Shown one piece after another: positions 54,022 to 61,300 of a DNA stretch of 64,000 bases. This DNA is from Chitinophaga silvatica (GTDB lineage: Bacteria; Bacteroidota; Bacteroidia; Chitinophagales; Chitinophagaceae): the NCBI RefSeq assembly GCF_003419895.1, contig NZ_QPMM01000017.1, forward strand, positions 80,216 to 144,215. Reading direction: 5' to 3'. Below the pieces are notes generated by a model that was not told where the DNA came from, ran no database searches, and saw nothing but the letters and a program-made list of their open reading frames with translations. Positions within the stretch are counted from its first letter, which is position 1. Every line of letters starts with the position of its first letter. The translations under genes were made by a program, and so were the position numbers.

Positions 54022-54405
54022 CGCTGCCTTGATCTTCGCTTGTACCTCTTTAAATTCGTCTGCGGTCAATTCCAATTTACTACGGGAAAAATTCATATCA
54101 TCTGCTGAGTTAATAGGAATCAAATGCATGTGTGCATGAGGAACCTCTAATCCAACAACACTAATACCTATACGATTGCATGGAATAACCTGTTCGATTG
54201 CCTTCGCAATAGGTTTGGCAAACAATAGCCATTCTCCCATTAACTCATCAGATACATCAAAAAACTTATCAGTTTCAGATTTGGGAACCACCAATGTATG
54301 CCCCTTTACCAATGGGAAAGCATCCAAAAACGCGCAGAAATGCTCGTTCTCCGCTATCTTATACCCAGGTATCTCACCGTTAATGATCTTTGTAAATATG
54401 GTCAT
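54016..54405 (-). CDS. HIT-family nucleotide hydrolase
   Basis: A 129-residue HIT (histidine triad) protein. The catalytic triad is HAHMHLIP (HxHxHxx) near residue 96, with the earlier histidine of GHTLVVPK at about 35. Members hydrolyse AMP-lysine-type or nucleotidyl bonds. It shares bases with the convergent response regulator at its 3' end and lies downstream of greA behind a terminator. Confidence 0.92.
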   Translation of the reverse strand: MTIFTKIINGEIPGYKIAENEHFCAFLDAFPLVKGHTLVVPKSETDKFFDVSDELMGEWLLFAKPIAKAIEQVIPCNRIGISVVGLEVPHAHMHLIPINSADDMNFSRSKLELTADEFKEVQAKIKAAL

Positions 54406-54423
54406 AATACTAATTTATGGCTG

Positions 54424-54456
54424 TAAAAAAGGGCCTCTATTCAATAGAGACCCTTG
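54424..54456 (-). terminator. greA intrinsic terminator
   Basis: On the minus strand a hairpin (54429-54455; left arm AAGGGCCTCTATT with one mismatch) is followed by TTTTTT (54425-54430). It ends 24 bases after the greA stop codon and before the hit gene, so greA and hit are separate units. Confidence 0.88.
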
Positions 54457-54479
54457 CAAATATCCTAAAAGTACAGTAC

Positions 54480-54953
54480 TTATATAGTTATCTTTTCAAC
54501 TTTAAATTTAATCAGACCATTAGGAGCCTGAATTTCGGCAATTTCTCCCTCCTGCTTACCCAGCAAGCCTTTCCCAATTGGTGATGTAATAGAAATCTTT
54601 CCGGCTTTCAGATCTGCTTCCGTTTCAGAAACAATCTGATAAGTAACAGATTTCTTATTTGCCATATTCGTGATCGTTACTTTACATAAAATAGAAACCT
54701 TTGATGTATCTATAGTATCTGCACTCAAAATACGGGAAGTGGCAATAGCCGCCTCCAAAGTGGCAATCTTCGCTTCATGCAGGCCCTGAGCTTCTTTTGC
54801 AGCATCATATTCGGCATTCTCCTTTAAGTCGCCCTTCTCTCTCGCTTCCTGAATAGCCCGTGCAATCTCTGCTCTACCCTTAGTTTTAAGAACAGTCAGC
54901 TCATTCATCATTTGATCAAGGGTCTCTTTAGTAACGTAATTTACGCCAGACAT
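54480..54953 (-). CDS. greA: Transcription elongation factor GreA
   Basis: A 157-residue factor that rescues backtracked RNA polymerase by stimulating transcript cleavage. The N-terminal antiparallel coiled coil bears the acidic tip in EKGDLKENAEYDAAKE, and the C-terminal FKBP-like domain has TITSPIGKGLLGKQEGE-like strand order (SPIGKGLLGKQEGEIAE). Length matches GreA. Its leader contains a terminator hairpin with a 9-T run, downstream of a perfect -7 box. Confidence 0.96.
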   Translation of the reverse strand: MSGVNYVTKETLDQMMNELTVLKTKGRAEIARAIQEAREKGDLKENAEYDAAKEAQGLHEAKIATLEAAIATSRILSADTIDTSKVSILCKVTITNMANKKSVTYQIVSETEADLKAGKISITSPIGKGLLGKQEGEIAEIQAPNGLIKFKVEKITI

Positions 54954-54981
54954 AACCTGTTGCTGTTTTATTGGTTATAAG

Positions 54982-55019
54982 AAAAAAAAATCAACGCCTC
55001 CATTTGCATGAAAGCGTTG
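54982..55019 (-). terminator. Leader terminator/attenuator-like hairpin before greA
   Basis: On the minus strand, CAACGC and GCGTTG (54992-55019) extend by four pairs including G-U wobbles to a 10-bp stem with an 8-base loop, then a run of nine Ts (54982-54990). The greA ATG lies 28 bases downstream, and a perfect -7 box lies upstream at 55036, so the hairpin would fall in the greA leader. It could instead just end the upstream rsmA/dehydrogenase transcript. Confidence 0.6.
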
Positions 55020-55035
55020 TTTACTGGTATTACCG

Positions 55036-55043
55036 CAAATATA
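55036..55043 (-). promoter_or_regulatory. Putative -7 box for greA
   Basis: On the minus strand TATATTTG fits TAnnTTTG exactly, upstream of the leader hairpin and 82 bases before the greA ATG. Confidence 0.4.
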
Positions 55044-55138
55044 ATGAAAATAATATAAAGAAAAAACACCCTTATCTCTTAGCTAAACATATTGATTATC
55101 AATAATTTAACTAAGAGGATACAGTTCCTCCAATAATA

Positions 55139-56068
55139 TTATAATATATTCAATTTCTCTAATACAATCCTCGCCATCTTAATACTCGCTTCATGCGAAT
55201 ATCCCGCAATATGCGGCGTCACAATTACATCAGGTGATTTTAAAAACCACGCCAACTGAGCTTTCTCTTCCTCATTATAGGAAGCCAGCTTCTCATTATC
55301 CAAAACATCCAAACAAGCCCCACGAACCTGCCCATTCTCTATTGCTGCTATCAGATCCCGGTTATTCACCAACTTACCTCTGGCCGTATTCATAAACCAA
55401 ATCGGCTTGGAAAATGAAGCAAAAAAAGCAGCACTACCAATATATCTTGTTTCCTCGGTCAACGGCAAATGCAAACTAACAATATCTGCCTCCCTATAAA
55501 TTTCTTCCAATGTAGCTTCCTTCACATGACCTGTTCCAAACCCTTTCTGATATTTATCGTAAGCCAGTATTTTCACATCAAAACCTTCCAGCTTGTGAGC
55601 CAAAGTACTACCTGTATTACCAAAGCCGATAATGGCAACAGTTTTACCATTCAACTCTGTTCCCCTGTTCCCTTCTCTTTCCCAAATACCTTCCCTCAAC
55701 TCCAAATTACTCTTCAGAATATTATTCATTAAGCATAACAACATTCCTACCGCCTGCTCTCCTACGGCATCACGATTGCCCTCCGGACTACTAACACAAT
55801 GAATACCCTTACTCTGAGCGTAAGGCACATCTATTAATTCCATCCCGGAACCCAAACGGCCTATCCACTCCAACTGCCCGGCATTATCTAATATATGCTT
55901 ATCTATCCTTATTCTCGTAGTAACGATCAGGCCTACACAATCACCTATAGCCCGGTAAACCTCATCATATGTGATCGCAGGCATATATATTACCTCAAAG
56001 CCATGATTGGCCAGCTGATCTACTAAATATGGATGCGTTTTAGCTGTTACTAATACTTTCCTGCTCAT
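55139..56068 (-). CDS. D-2-hydroxyacid dehydrogenase (SerA-like)
   Basis: NAD-dependent oxidoreductase of 309 aa. The Rossmann motif is VAIIGFGNTGSTLAHKL (about residues 147-163); the catalytic triad positions are Arg in NTARGKLV, Glu in DVLDNEKL and His in TPHIAGYSHEA. It lacks an ACT domain, so it is either a short phosphoglycerate dehydrogenase or a hydroxyacid dehydrogenase of other specificity. It overlaps the rsmA stop by 4 bases. Confidence 0.88.
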   Translation of the reverse strand: MSRKVLVTAKTHPYLVDQLANHGFEVIYMPAITYDEVYRAIGDCVGLIVTTRIRIDKHILDNAGQLEWIGRLGSGMELIDVPYAQSKGIHCVSSPEGNRDAVGEQAVGMLLCLMNNILKSNLELREGIWEREGNRGTELNGKTVAIIGFGNTGSTLAHKLEGFDVKILAYDKYQKGFGTGHVKEATLEEIYREADIVSLHLPLTEETRYIGSAAFFASFSKPIWFMNTARGKLVNNRDLIAAIENGQVRGACLDVLDNEKLASYNEEEKAQLAWFLKSPDVIVTPHIAGYSHEASIKMARIVLEKLNIL

Positions 56069-56820
56069 ATCATCTTATGGGATAAAGCTGCAAAATCAGC
56101 TACGCTTAATTCTTCAGCTCTTTTAGAAAAAATTGGATCTTCTGCCAGTAATTCCTTACTAAACATAGTTTTTAACGGATTACGCAATTGCTTACGACGT
56201 TGTCCGAAGGCTGTTTTAACCAAAACAAAAAACTTACGCTCTGAAGCAATATCTGCCGGCTGTTCTAATCGGGTAAGTCTTATTACCGCCGATTTTACTT
56301 TAGGAGGAGGATTAAAGCAGTTCTCATGCACCTCAAATAAATATTCAATCTTATAGAAAGCCTGCAACAACACACTCAAAATGCCATAATCCTTATTGCC
56401 GTGAGGAGAAGCTATACGCTGTGCCACCTCTTTTTGGAACATTCCAACTACCACATCCACCTGTGAGCGCCAATCCAACACCTTAAACATAATCTGGGTT
56501 GATATATTATATGGGAAATTTCCTATAATTCTGAAAGGCCCTTCAAATGGTAAAGCTGCATCCAATATGCTTTCGTTGATAAGCTTACCTTGGATAGCTG
56601 GATAAGTTTTCTCCAAATAAGTTACTTTCTCAGTATCCAATTCTATAGCCTTAAAGTGGATGCCTGGAATCTGCAATAAATATTTAGTTATGGCGCCGGC
56701 ACCCGGACCAACTTCCAGCACTTGCTGGCCTTCTGATACAGGTAACGATTCCACAATCTTTCTGCTGATATTCTCATCAGTCAGAAAATGCTGGCCGAGT
56801 GATTTCTTAAGTGTATACAT
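56065..56820 (-). CDS. rsmA: 16S rRNA dimethyladenosine transferase RsmA/KsgA
   Basis: SAM-dependent enzyme (251 aa) dimethylating A1518/A1519 of 16S rRNA. The N-terminus KKSLGQHFLTDENI and SAM motif VLEVGPGAGAITKYL are typical; NFPYNIS is the target-adenine motif. I start it at ATG 56820; a longer in-frame start lies in the divergent palindrome and looks artefactual. It overlaps the dehydrogenase gene by 4 bases. Confidence 0.95.
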   Translation of the reverse strand: MYTLKKSLGQHFLTDENISRKIVESLPVSEGQQVLEVGPGAGAITKYLLQIPGIHFKAIELDTEKVTYLEKTYPAIQGKLINESILDAALPFEGPFRIIGNFPYNISTQIMFKVLDWRSQVDVVVGMFQKEVAQRIASPHGNKDYGILSVLLQAFYKIEYLFEVHENCFNPPPKVKSAVIRLTRLEQPADIASERKFFVLVKTAFGQRRKQLRNPLKTMFSKELLAEDPIFSKRAEELSVADFAALSHKMI

Positions 56821-56828
56821 TATGCCCC

Positions 56829-56880
56829 GCAAAGATAGTATTTCTGGAAGAGATATCTCTCCCAGAAATACTATCTTTGC
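56829..56880. promoter_or_regulatory. Symmetric divergent promoter palindrome rsmA/pdxA
   Basis: A 52-base palindrome with 19-base perfect arms (GCAAAGATAGTATTTCTGG and complement) and a central AGAGATATCTCT. Each outer edge holds a TATCTTTG -7 box, one per strand (56872-56879 for pdxA; 56830-56837 for rsmA). The rsmA leader would be only about 4 bases. The inner symmetric part could also bind a dimeric regulator. Confidence 0.7.
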
Positions 56881-56900
56881 CACACATTGAGGCAATAAGC

Positions 56901-57962
56901 ATGAGTAACATCCAGACCAATAAACCGGTTATAGGCATCACCATCGGTGATATCAATAGCATTGGTGCCGAAATTATCATCAAAACGTTCCTTGACAACA
57001 GAATGATGGAGTTTTGCACCCCAGTAATCTTTGCATCTAACAAGACCATCAACTTTTACCGGAAGCTGATGAATGAAAATAACTTTAACTACCAGAGTAT
57101 CAAAGACTTCTCCCGTCTTAACCACAAGCAGGTGAATGTATTTAACTGCTGGGAAGAAGAAGTTCAGATCACTCCCGGCGTCTTAAATGAAACAGGCGGT
57201 AAATACGCTGCCAAAGCGTTGGAAGTTGCTATCAAATGTATCAAGGAAGGATATATCGATGGCCTTGTCACTGCTCCTATTCATAAAAACAACATCCAAA
57301 GCGCTACATTCACCTACACTGGTCATACTCCATTCCTGAGAGATGCATTCGGTGCAAATGATGTACTGATGTTTATGACAGCAGATAATATGCGGGTAGG
57401 ATTACTTACTGAGCATGTACCTATCGCAGAGGTCTCCAGATTTGTAACAGTTGATAATATCCTCGATAAGCTTCATTTAATGAATGAAAGCCTGATCAAG
57501 GATTTTGGTATAGATAATCCAAGAATCGCGGTGTTAGGGCTTAATCCACATGCCGGCGACGACGGTCTTATTGGCCACGAGGAACTTGATACAATTTTCC
57601 CGGCAATTAACCAGGCCAAACACGAAGGTATTTTAACCTTTGGCCCTTACAGCGCAGATGCCTTCTTCGCCAGACAGATGTATAATCAGTTTGATGGCGT
57701 ATTAGCCATGTATCACGACCAGGGCCTGATTCCTTTCAAATCATTAGCTATCGGAAACGGTATTAATTATACTGCTGGCCTGGATATCGTAAGAACCTCT
57801 CCGGATCATGGAACTGCGTTCGACATTGCTGGTAAAAACATTGCAGATCCGGATTCATTCCGTCAGGCTATTTTTACCTGCCTCGATATTCTCGAACAAA
57901 GAGAAAGATATGCCCTGCAAACTGCCAATCCACTTAAGAAAACAGTATTGGATTCGGAGTAA
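56901..57962 (+). CDS. pdxA: 4-hydroxythreonine-4-phosphate dehydrogenase PdxA
   Basis: Metal- and NAD-dependent enzyme (353 aa) of the pyridoxal phosphate pathway. Metal ligands are in TGHTPFLRDAF, EHVPIAEV and MYHDQGLIPFKSL; the substrate loop is PITKEA-like (APIHKNN). I start at ATG 56901, since the longer frame runs into the promoter palindrome. It ends in a strong convergent terminator. Confidence 0.94.
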   Translation: MSNIQTNKPVIGITIGDINSIGAEIIIKTFLDNRMMEFCTPVIFASNKTINFYRKLMNENNFNYQSIKDFSRLNHKQVNVFNCWEEEVQITPGVLNETGGKYAAKALEVAIKCIKEGYIDGLVTAPIHKNNIQSATFTYTGHTPFLRDAFGANDVLMFMTADNMRVGLLTEHVPIAEVSRFVTVDNILDKLHLMNESLIKDFGIDNPRIAVLGLNPHAGDDGLIGHEELDTIFPAINQAKHEGILTFGPYSADAFFARQMYNQFDGVLAMYHDQGLIPFKSLAIGNGINYTAGLDIVRTSPDHGTAFDIAGKNIADPDSFRQAIFTCLDILEQRERYALQTANPLKKTVLDSE

Positions 57963-57966
57963 GATA

Positions 57967-58029
57967 TACTTTAATATAAAAGAGAAAGGTGGAAGAATAT
58001 CTTCCACCTTTCTCTTTTATATTAAAGTA
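57967..58029. terminator. Bidirectional terminator pdxA / winged-helix gene
   Basis: Perfect 30-base arms (57967-57996 and 58000-58029, starting TACTTTAATATAAAAGAGAA) with a 3-base loop, placed between the pdxA stop and the convergent regulator stop. The AT-rich flanks of each arm supply U-runs in both directions. Confidence 0.92.
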
Positions 58030-58030
58030 A

Positions 58031-58327
58031 TTATTTCTTTCCAGTATTTAAATACGATTGAATTGAAGCCACATAGTTCTCAAATGCTTTCTTGCCAACA
58101 GGAGTAATTTTGCAAATGGTTTGAGGATAATTGTCTTTAAACTGCTTTACAACACTAATATATCCGGCGTCACGCAGCTTGTTTATCTGAACACTAAGAT
58201 TACCTGCAGTAGCATTCGTCTTTTCTTTGAGAAATGTAAATTCTGCCTCCTCTTCTCGTAATAATACTGATATTACTGCAAGTCTTAACTGAGAGTGTAA
58301 TACTGGGTCCAGATCTTTAAAATCCAT
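58031..58327 (-). CDS. Winged-helix transcriptional regulator
   Basis: A 98-residue DNA-binding protein of the HTH_34/MarR-like winged-helix type: helix-turn-helix at about 30-55 (FTFLKEKTNATAGNLSVQIN) and wing at about 58-75. I use ATG 58327 rather than the in-frame ATG at 58372, which shares bases with the upstream gene. It is the last gene of a TonB receptor-TPR protein-regulator run and may regulate it. Confidence 0.82.
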   Translation of the reverse strand: MDFKDLDPVLHSQLRLAVISVLLREEEAEFTFLKEKTNATAGNLSVQINKLRDAGYISVVKQFKDNYPQTICKITPVGKKAFENYVASIQSYLNTGKK

Positions 58328-58371
58328 GCTATCCTGTTTTTCAATAATTGCTTCGTTACAACAAAATAACA

Positions 58372-59016
58372 CTATTTAGACGCATTTTGCAAAAGACCAC
58401 GTGTATATGCTTCTCCCCATTTTGGAGAAATATCACTTTCTGGCTTAAATGCAGCGAATTTTGTTAATGCCAGTTCTAGGGTCGTTTTGGCTTTAGTTTT
58501 ACTACCACCCCACTGCTCTGGTGTAAAAAGAAGTGCCTGGCCTTCCAACATATAAACCCGTGGGTTCTCGGGGTTCAAAGTCTTTGCTGTAACTAATTGT
58601 GCTGCAGCTTCCGGTCCGTATACCGGTCCACGGTTCATTGGATCTACAGTTAATTTGGCTGATGCGATCAATGAACGTAAACAGGCTATTTCACTATTTT
58701 TAGAGATTAATGCTTCTGCTTTATCCAGGTTTATAGTTGCTTTTTCTGTAAGTGGATCTATCTGCGACTTATCTTTTGATGTAAATGCCTGCATAATTTG
58801 CATGTAGGCGGCATAGTAATAAGGCAACCATTGAGTTTTCTCTGCTTCAGCAATTCGTTCAAACGTATTGCTTTTTTGTTGAAGGTTTTCAGGATTAAAA
58901 GTGCTGCTGCTATCCAGATCTGCCGTCTGTTTAGCCATTGCTTCGGTATAACGGGAGCTCTGTGCTGAAACAGCCAGGCTACCCATTAAGAAAAGAACCA
59001 GAAAAGTGTGTTTCAT
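58372..59016 (-). CDS. Exported TPR-like hypothetical protein
   Basis: A 214-residue protein with signal peptide (SLAVSAQ cleavage at about 19) and helical TPR-like repeats (RIAEAEKTQWLPYYYAAYMQ; INLDKAEALISKNSEIACLR). It starts 9 bases after the TonB-dependent receptor gene. Proteins like this accompany such receptors in Bacteroidota; role unknown. Confidence 0.72.
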   Translation of the reverse strand: MKHTFLVLFLMGSLAVSAQSSRYTEAMAKQTADLDSSSTFNPENLQQKSNTFERIAEAEKTQWLPYYYAAYMQIMQAFTSKDKSQIDPLTEKATINLDKAEALISKNSEIACLRSLIASAKLTVDPMNRGPVYGPEAAAQLVTAKTLNPENPRVYMLEGQALLFTPEQWGGSKTKAKTTLELALTKFAAFKPESDISPKWGEAYTRGLLQNASK

Positions 59017-59025
59017 ATTTATTGA

Positions 59026-61182
59026 TTAAAGGTTATTAATAACATCCTGACGTCTGTCGATTCCAAAATTCATAAACATTCCCAGATATATAAATCTTCC
59101 GACATTTGGTACAATTTCACTCCTCCTCAATCCATCAGTAGAATAATGGTATCCGAATACCTGTTTGTTGCCCATTGCATTGCTTACAGATACTACAAGG
59201 ATGGTGAATGCCTTACGAATACTGGTCAGATAACTGCCACTTAAACTTAGCGCGTTATACGTCATCGTTTTTTCTGACATAAATTTATCTACCGGCAAAT
59301 TCGGGTTGTAATATGGTCTTCCACTTGCGAAAGAATAAGTGACTCCAAGATTAGTTTTAATCTTTTCTACAAAGTGTTTATAAACCAGGCTTGCTGTATG
59401 TTTTGCCGCAAAGTCGGGTTGTACCCGGAACGGATAATTCAGATAATCTCTTTTTGTATCCAGGAAAGAATAAGAGATCCAATAATCTGCATTTCTGATT
59501 GTTTTCCTATCTCTCCAAAACAATTCAATTCCCTGTGCATAACCACTACCATTATTGTTATAGGATGGAACAGTTTTTACAAGGTCCGTATATTTCTTAT
59601 AGAAAAGCTCTGTTCTGAATGTATAATCACTGGCCACACGTTGATAGCTGACGATATAATGAGTTGCTTTCATATAATCGAGCCCTCTGTCGTAACGAAT
59701 ATACTGTGGTTCCGGCTTTTGGTAGTAATCACCATACGCTACTGAAAACTGGCTAAAGTTATTTAGCTTATAAGCCAGTGACACACGTGGTGCAACATTC
59801 CATTTATCGATTATGGAGCTATGCTCTGTTCTGCCTCCGATTCGTCCAACCAGGAAAGGGGTAAAATAAATATCTCCTTCCAGGAACCCGGCATTGTAGT
59901 TATCCGTATAATTTGCATTATATGTATTGAATGCAGAACGCTCTACTGCATTTTGGTACTCAGTGCCCATCCTTATTACTGAGAAACGCCCAATGTTCTT
60001 GTAAAACATCAAACGGCCCTGGCTAAGTTCTGAATGTACTTTTATGGTAGTGGGAATTAGATTTTTAGATATTGTATCAGCGCGGATATCATCATTATTT
60101 GCACTGAATGAAGCTCCTATATACAGATGCCAATTGTTGCCCAGACTTTCCTTATAGGTCAGGTTCGTATAAACATTATTGTTATATAACTTAAAGGATT
60201 CTGTATAACCAGGATATTCTATACTATTATTATCGAAACCCATTTTACTCCAGTTGGCATACCCATAAAATTTAAGCATCCCGGTGGAAGAAGTTTTGAT
60301 TCTGAAGTTGGCGGACGTTCCAATTATTTCCGGGCCTAATGATACGGTTTGTTTGGGTTTTAGCACTTTGAAATAAGGAGCCAGGTTAGTATAATCTGCT
60401 TCAATCCCATATGATGATTTCTTATTTTTAGATAGTTGTTCCAGCCCACCACTTGCACCAATAACTGAAAGCCCTACAGAGGAAGAAGAACGTTGTGGCA
60501 GGTCTGTTGATTCTAATATTAAGGCAGATGATAAACCCTGACCATATTGAGCAGAATAACCGCCACTGCTGAAAGTGGTGCCTTTAAACAGGAATGGAGA
60601 AAATCTACCACGGCCAGGAACATCTGGCAAACTGCTAAAAAATGGGTTGCGAACCAACATTCCATCAATTAATGTTTGTGTTTCATAACCGGTACCTCCA
60701 CGTACGAAAAGGCCTTCCCTATCATTTGTTTGTTGGGCGCCGGGCAATGTTTTTATAGCATTTACAATATCGGCACCCGCTCCTGCAGTGGTAGCAATAT
60801 CCAATGGTTTTAAGACTGTTCCTTTCTTATCATCACTTGCTTCAAAGCTACCTGCCGAAATGGTTACAACACGAAGGGCATTTACTGCATTTTTTAAAAC
60901 TATGTTTAATTGTTGAGCAGCATTGGTATTGATTTGCATTTCTAAAGTCTGATAACCCATCAGACCTGCTGTTAGAATTACATCACCTGATACAGAGGTA
61001 GTAAATGTAAAGCTCCCATCAGCCTTTGTTGTAGCACCATCGTAAGAATCTTTTATAGAGATATTTACACCAGATAAGGGATGTTTTTTTGCGTTACTTA
61101 CTATTCCGCTTATTGTGAACTGGGCTAGAAGGAACAGGGGGCAACATGCTAACAGGATCGTTCCTAAAGCGATTTTGGTCAT
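59026..61182 (-). CDS. TonB-dependent outer-membrane receptor
   Basis: A 718-residue receptor with signal peptide (LLAQ), an N-terminal carboxypeptidase-regulatory-like domain (about 23-100, ISGIVSNAKKHPLSGVNISI), a plug (about 120-220) and a beta barrel. It lacks an STN domain, so it is a transporter without sigma signalling, and no SusD partner is next to it. A strong promoter (TTTG-N20-TATTTTTG) precedes it. Substrate not known. Confidence 0.92.
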   Translation of the reverse strand: MTKIALGTILLACCPLFLLAQFTISGIVSNAKKHPLSGVNISIKDSYDGATTKADGSFTFTTSVSGDVILTAGLMGYQTLEMQINTNAAQQLNIVLKNAVNALRVVTISAGSFEASDDKKGTVLKPLDIATTAGAGADIVNAIKTLPGAQQTNDREGLFVRGGTGYETQTLIDGMLVRNPFFSSLPDVPGRGRFSPFLFKGTTFSSGGYSAQYGQGLSSALILESTDLPQRSSSSVGLSVIGASGGLEQLSKNKKSSYGIEADYTNLAPYFKVLKPKQTVSLGPEIIGTSANFRIKTSSTGMLKFYGYANWSKMGFDNNSIEYPGYTESFKLYNNNVYTNLTYKESLGNNWHLYIGASFSANNDDIRADTISKNLIPTTIKVHSELSQGRLMFYKNIGRFSVIRMGTEYQNAVERSAFNTYNANYTDNYNAGFLEGDIYFTPFLVGRIGGRTEHSSIIDKWNVAPRVSLAYKLNNFSQFSVAYGDYYQKPEPQYIRYDRGLDYMKATHYIVSYQRVASDYTFRTELFYKKYTDLVKTVPSYNNNGSGYAQGIELFWRDRKTIRNADYWISYSFLDTKRDYLNYPFRVQPDFAAKHTASLVYKHFVEKIKTNLGVTYSFASGRPYYNPNLPVDKFMSEKTMTYNALSLSGSYLTSIRKAFTILVVSVSNAMGNKQVFGYHYSTDGLRRSEIVPNVGRFIYLGMFMNFGIDRRQDVINNL

Positions 61183-61199
61183 TACTTTTAATTTATACT

Positions 61200-61231
61200 C
61201 AAAAATAAACTAGTTTATTGTATAAACCAAA
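61200..61231 (-). promoter_or_regulatory. Promoter of the TonB-dependent receptor operon
   Basis: On the minus strand TTTG (61228-61231) and TATTTTTG (61200-61207) are separated by 20 bases, both perfect consensus. The ATG at 61182 gives a leader of about 12 bases. Confidence 0.72.
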
Positions 61232-61238
61232 TTTCTTT

Positions 61239-61270
61239 TAAAAAGAAATGGGTGGGGAAATCCCCACCAA
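61239..61270 (-). terminator. Terminator of the DUF11-repeat protein
   Basis: On the minus strand, GGTGGGGA and TCCCCACC (61261-61268 and 61251-61258) pair, and CCATTTCTTTTT follows. It lies about 33 bases after the DUF11 protein stop and before the receptor promoter. Confidence 0.7.
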
Positions 61271-61300
61271 TGAACTTCTAACATTAAACCTATAGCTATT

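Noticed and set aside
56811..56900. Extended N-termini of pdxA and rsmA with nearly the same peptide
   Set aside because: Both come from reading the same palindromic promoter in opposite directions, not from homology.
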